This document shows, piece after piece, positions 61,794 to 64,000 of a DNA stretch of 64,000 nt. Numbering within the stretch: position 1 is the stretch's first letter; each line of letters begins with the position of its first letter. Under the pieces are notes generated by a model. The model did not search any database. It saw only the letters and a list, made by a program, of their open reading frames with translations, and was not told where the DNA came from. The DNA is taken from NCBI GenBank assembly GCA_944359725.1, contig CALVSY010000002.1, positions 38,207-102,206 on the forward strand, written 5' to 3'. The stretch comes from an uncultured Bacilli bacterium. GTDB taxonomy: Bacteria; Bacillota_I; Bacilli_A; RF39; UBA660. The position numbers and the translations under genes are program-made.

Positions 61794-61805
61794 TTTTAAC
61801 CTCCT

Positions 61806-62588
61806 TTAATCTCTATATTCAGTAGTTGTATGTTCATGTGTAGTGTTATATCCAGTAGGACTAGTTACACCAGTTTCATCTTCTATTTCATCAATTACGG
61901 TGTATCTTGTTCCTAATAATTTATCTTTGTCCTCTAATTCTTCTAACATCTCATCGGTTGTTAAATTATTCTTTACCATGTTATTAGCTATTTTAGCGTT
62001 TATGTTTTCAAAATTTTCATCAGTATTAGCTTTACTAAAAACTTGTTTTCTTGCATAGTTACTACTTAGATATAAATCTTTGTTTTCACTAGATACAATA
62101 AGAGTTTTTTCTAACACAAACTTTGAAAGAGCTGATTCATCTTTCAAACTAAAATTAATTAATGGTACATTTACTATTATTAAAACGTTATATAAAACTA
62201 TAATAGTAAGTGGAACACTCATTATTATACCAAGTATTTTTGATACAAAATTAGCATCTACTATAGCATCTCTTATTTTAGCAGCCCACTTTAGTTTTAT
62301 GAATATTCTTCTTACTATAAGAAGAATAATTGCAATTAATAAAAAGTATATAATTAATCTCCAAACTATTAAGTTAATTGCTTTTAATCCTTTAGCATCA
62401 CCTGAAAAATTGAAAAATGGTAAAACCGGATATAAAAGCTTGCATAATAACTTACTAAGTGGAGATGCTATTATCATTGTAATTAATAACACAACAAAAT
62501 CCACCGTCTGTTTTAAAAATCCTCTTTGATATCCTAAAAATAATCCAAAAACCAATATTAAAATTACTAAACCATCATATATACTCAA
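61806..62588 (-). CDS. CvpA family membrane protein
   Basis: 260 residues. DGLVILILVFGLFLGYQRGFLKQ is the CvpA N-terminal signature; four membrane helices to about residue 140, then an acidic, Thr-rich tail with helices. CvpA of E. coli is linked to colicin V production and envelope stress. The start is TTG 62588, 8 bases after AGG. 12 bases before trxA. Confidence 0.85.
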   Translation of the reverse strand: MSIYDGLVILILVFGLFLGYQRGFLKQTVDFVVLLITMIIASPLSKLLCKLLYPVLPFFNFSGDAKGLKAINLIVWRLIIYFLLIAIILLIVRRIFIKLKWAAKIRDAIVDANFVSKILGIIMSVPLTIIVLYNVLIIVNVPLINFSLKDESALSKFVLEKTLIVSSENKDLYLSSNYARKQVFSKANTDENFENINAKIANNMVKNNLTTDEMLEELEDKDKLLGTRYTVIDEIEDETGVTSPTGYNTTHEHTTTEYRD

Positions 62589-62731
62589 CTTGCTAACCTA
62601 CCTTTCATAATCTTATTATATAATATTTTAAACAAAAAATACACATCTTATATTTAATGTTTACATTAAAATGTATAGTTTATTTTAAATAATATTATTT
62701 TATGATAAAATATAGACAAGGACGTGAAATA

Positions 62732-63679
62732 ATGACAATAGTATTTAAAATAAGTGATAATACAAAAGAAAAAATGATTAGTTACTACGCTGATAAAAAA
62801 AGATGTAAAACACCTCCTTATGCAGTATTTCAAGCAGAAGAAGGAGGAACAATAATTACCCTTTATGAATCAGGTAAAGTAATGTTTCAAGGAATTAGTG
62901 CGGATGTTGATGCTAACATGTGGCGTGACATGGAAGCACATTTAAATAATGGTAAAGCTCCAGTTGAAAACAAAAAGAAAGAAAAGGAAAAGAAAACTTC
63001 TCAAGAGTTATATGAGGAAAGAAAACTATACTATTATATTAACTCTATCGGTTCTGACGAAGTTGGAACGGGAGATTATTTTGGACCAATTGTTGTAACT
63101 GCAAGTTTCGTATCTAAAGATGATATTTCTTTTTTAGAAGAATTAGGGGTTAAAGACTCAAAAAAACTAACTGATCAAAAAATATTAGAAGTTGTTCCTA
63201 AAATAATTAAACGAATACCATATGAAACAATTATATATACAAATTATGAATATAATAAAAATAAAGAATTTAACATGAACAAAATAAAGGCTATTTTACA
63301 TAATAAAGCAATATTAGCTCTTATGAAAAAAGAAAACTTTAACTATGACAAAGTAATAATAGACCAATTTTGTTATCCTAAAAATTACTTTGGATATTTA
63401 AAAGACGCTAATAACGTGTTTAGAAAAATTACGTTTACCACTAAAGCAGAAGATAAATGCCTATCAGTTGCATGCTCATCTTTAATAAGTAGATACGTAT
63501 TTATAAAAGAAATGGATAAGATGTCTAAAAAATTAAATGCAACCATTCCAAAAGGTGCTGGCATACAAGCCGACGAATTTGGTAAAAAAATGGTTAAAAT
63601 TCATGGAAAAGACATACTAAATGAAATAGCTAAAACAAATTTTAAAAACACGGATAAAATATTAAAGGAGGAAAATTAA
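62732..63679 (+). CDS. rnhC: Ribonuclease HIII
   Basis: 315 residues from ATG 62732 (AAGGA). N-terminal TBP-like substrate-binding domain (to about 95), linker, then SIGSDEVGTGDYFGP with GVKDSKKLTD, the HIII active site (DE pair). Works on longer RNA/DNA hybrids, complementing rnhB. The frame is open back to 62702 without a site. Confidence 0.96.
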   Translation: MTIVFKISDNTKEKMISYYADKKRCKTPPYAVFQAEEGGTIITLYESGKVMFQGISADVDANMWRDMEAHLNNGKAPVENKKKEKEKKTSQELYEERKLYYYINSIGSDEVGTGDYFGPIVVTASFVSKDDISFLEELGVKDSKKLTDQKILEVVPKIIKRIPYETIIYTNYEYNKNKEFNMNKIKAILHNKAILALMKKENFNYDKVIIDQFCYPKNYFGYLKDANNVFRKITFTTKAEDKCLSVACSSLISRYVFIKEMDKMSKKLNATIPKGAGIQADEFGKKMVKIHGKDILNEIAKTNFKNTDKILKEEN

Positions 63680-63694
63680 ATTTCCTCCTTTTAA
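63664..63694. terminator. rnhC terminator
   Basis: AAAGGAGGAAA/TTTCCTCCTTT stem overlapping the stop, then T-rich. Confidence 0.85.
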
Positions 63695-63713
63695 CATAGT
63701 TTTTTATATAATC

Positions 63714-64000
63714 TTATTTTAACTTTTCTATTTCATCGATGGATAAACCAGTAGATGATGAAATGATTTCTATATCAATACCCTCTTTAAGTAAATTTTT
63801 GGCTATTTCTTTTTTTGATTCAATCTTTCCTTCAGCATGGCCTTTGGTATGGCCTTCTTTAAGTCCTTTTTCAATACCTTCTTCAAGACCTTTGGTATGA
63901 CCTTCTTTAAGTCCTTTTTCAATACCTTCTTTAAGTCCTTTTTCCATGCCTTTTTCAAGGCCATCATTATAACCATCTTTCATTGCATACGCTTTTATCT
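63714..64000 (-). CDS. C-terminal part of Rpn/PD-(D/E)XK nuclease-transposase-like protein
   Basis: The frame is open to the window edge (residues IKAYAMKDGYNDG and on), so the N-terminal nuclease is outside. The visible part has repeating GL-K-EG units (KGLKEGHTKGLEEGIEKG) and a helical end (ISSSTGLSIDEIEKL). This C-terminal form is shared by Rpn-type recombination-promoting nucleases. An ATG at 63983 is internal. Confidence 0.75.
   Translation of the reverse strand, partial: IKAYAMKDGYNDGLEKGMEKGLKEGIEKGLKEGHTKGLEEGIEKGLKEGHTKGHAEGKIESKKEIAKNLLKEGIDIEIISSSTGLSIDEIEKLK
63836..63960. repeat. Tandem repeat inside the Rpn-like gene
   Basis: A unit of about 48 bp beginning CTTCTTTAAGTCCTTTTTC recurs with few changes and encodes the GLKEGHTKG repeats. 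Confidence 0.7.

Noticed and set aside
63831..63960. Possible CRISPR array
   Set aside because: Repeats are head-to-tail with no spacers and encode an in-frame protein repeat.

Overview
The window is a chromosomal stretch of a very AT-rich Gram-positive bacterium of the Bacillota. The evidence is the gene content and order: PolC-type replicase, EzrA, RNase HIII, RbgA, single-chain GlyRS under a T-box, and the sporulation proteins YqfC and YqfD. Two gene strings follow Bacillus order: rimM-trmD-rplS-lepB-rbgA-rnhB-topA, and rpsU-yqfC-yqfD-(vanZ)-ybeY-dgkA-(insert)-era-yqzL-recO-glyS. TGA ends several genes and Trp is read from TGG, so the standard bacterial code applies and this is not a TGA-recoding Mollicute. 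An uncultured gut lineage of Bacilli or Erysipelotrichia type is likely, but I cannot place it further.

Layout. 1-6400: patatin-like esterase (cut by the edge), tRNA-Arg(CCU), an HD phosphohydrolase, topA, rnhB and rbgA. 6400-16300: an accessory stretch with an alpha/beta hydrolase, a RhuM-family protein, a broken dinD, a frameshifted acetyltransferase, a deoxyribosyltransferase-like enzyme, maf, cutA, a short YmdB and several unknown proteins. 16300-22700: lepB, rplS with leader, trmD with a long extra C-terminal region, rimM, an rRNA methyltransferase, a YgjP-like peptidase and a gene split by an in-frame stop. 22700-33100: polC and a run of membrane-anchored unknowns ending in ezrA. 33150-43930: rpsD with an autoregulatory-looking leader, glyS with an unknown partner gene under a glycine T-box, recO, yqzL, era, two dgkA paralogues, ybeY, vanZ, yqfD, yqfC and rpsU.

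43930-56260 is the most interesting part. A bacteriocin operon encodes a C39-peptidase ABC exporter, which appears to start at ATA, followed by three small peptides. It lies beside a small hydrophobic-toxin/antisense-RNA locus; a second such locus lies at 55.9-56.2 kb. An acid-linker GH25 lysozyme and a BspA-type leucine-rich-repeat surface protein lie between them. One 43-bp element, in four ungapped copies, precedes the exporter, both toxins and the lysozyme, which suggests one regulon for peptide export, toxins and wall lysis. Three tandem divergent kinase-fold proteins sit between mutL and miaA.

56260-64000: uvrC, pyrH, murE with an unusual specificity motif, yigZ, a pilin-like protein with trxA and a CvpA-family protein, rnhC, and the repeat-rich tail of an Rpn-type nuclease/transposase-like protein cut by the right edge.
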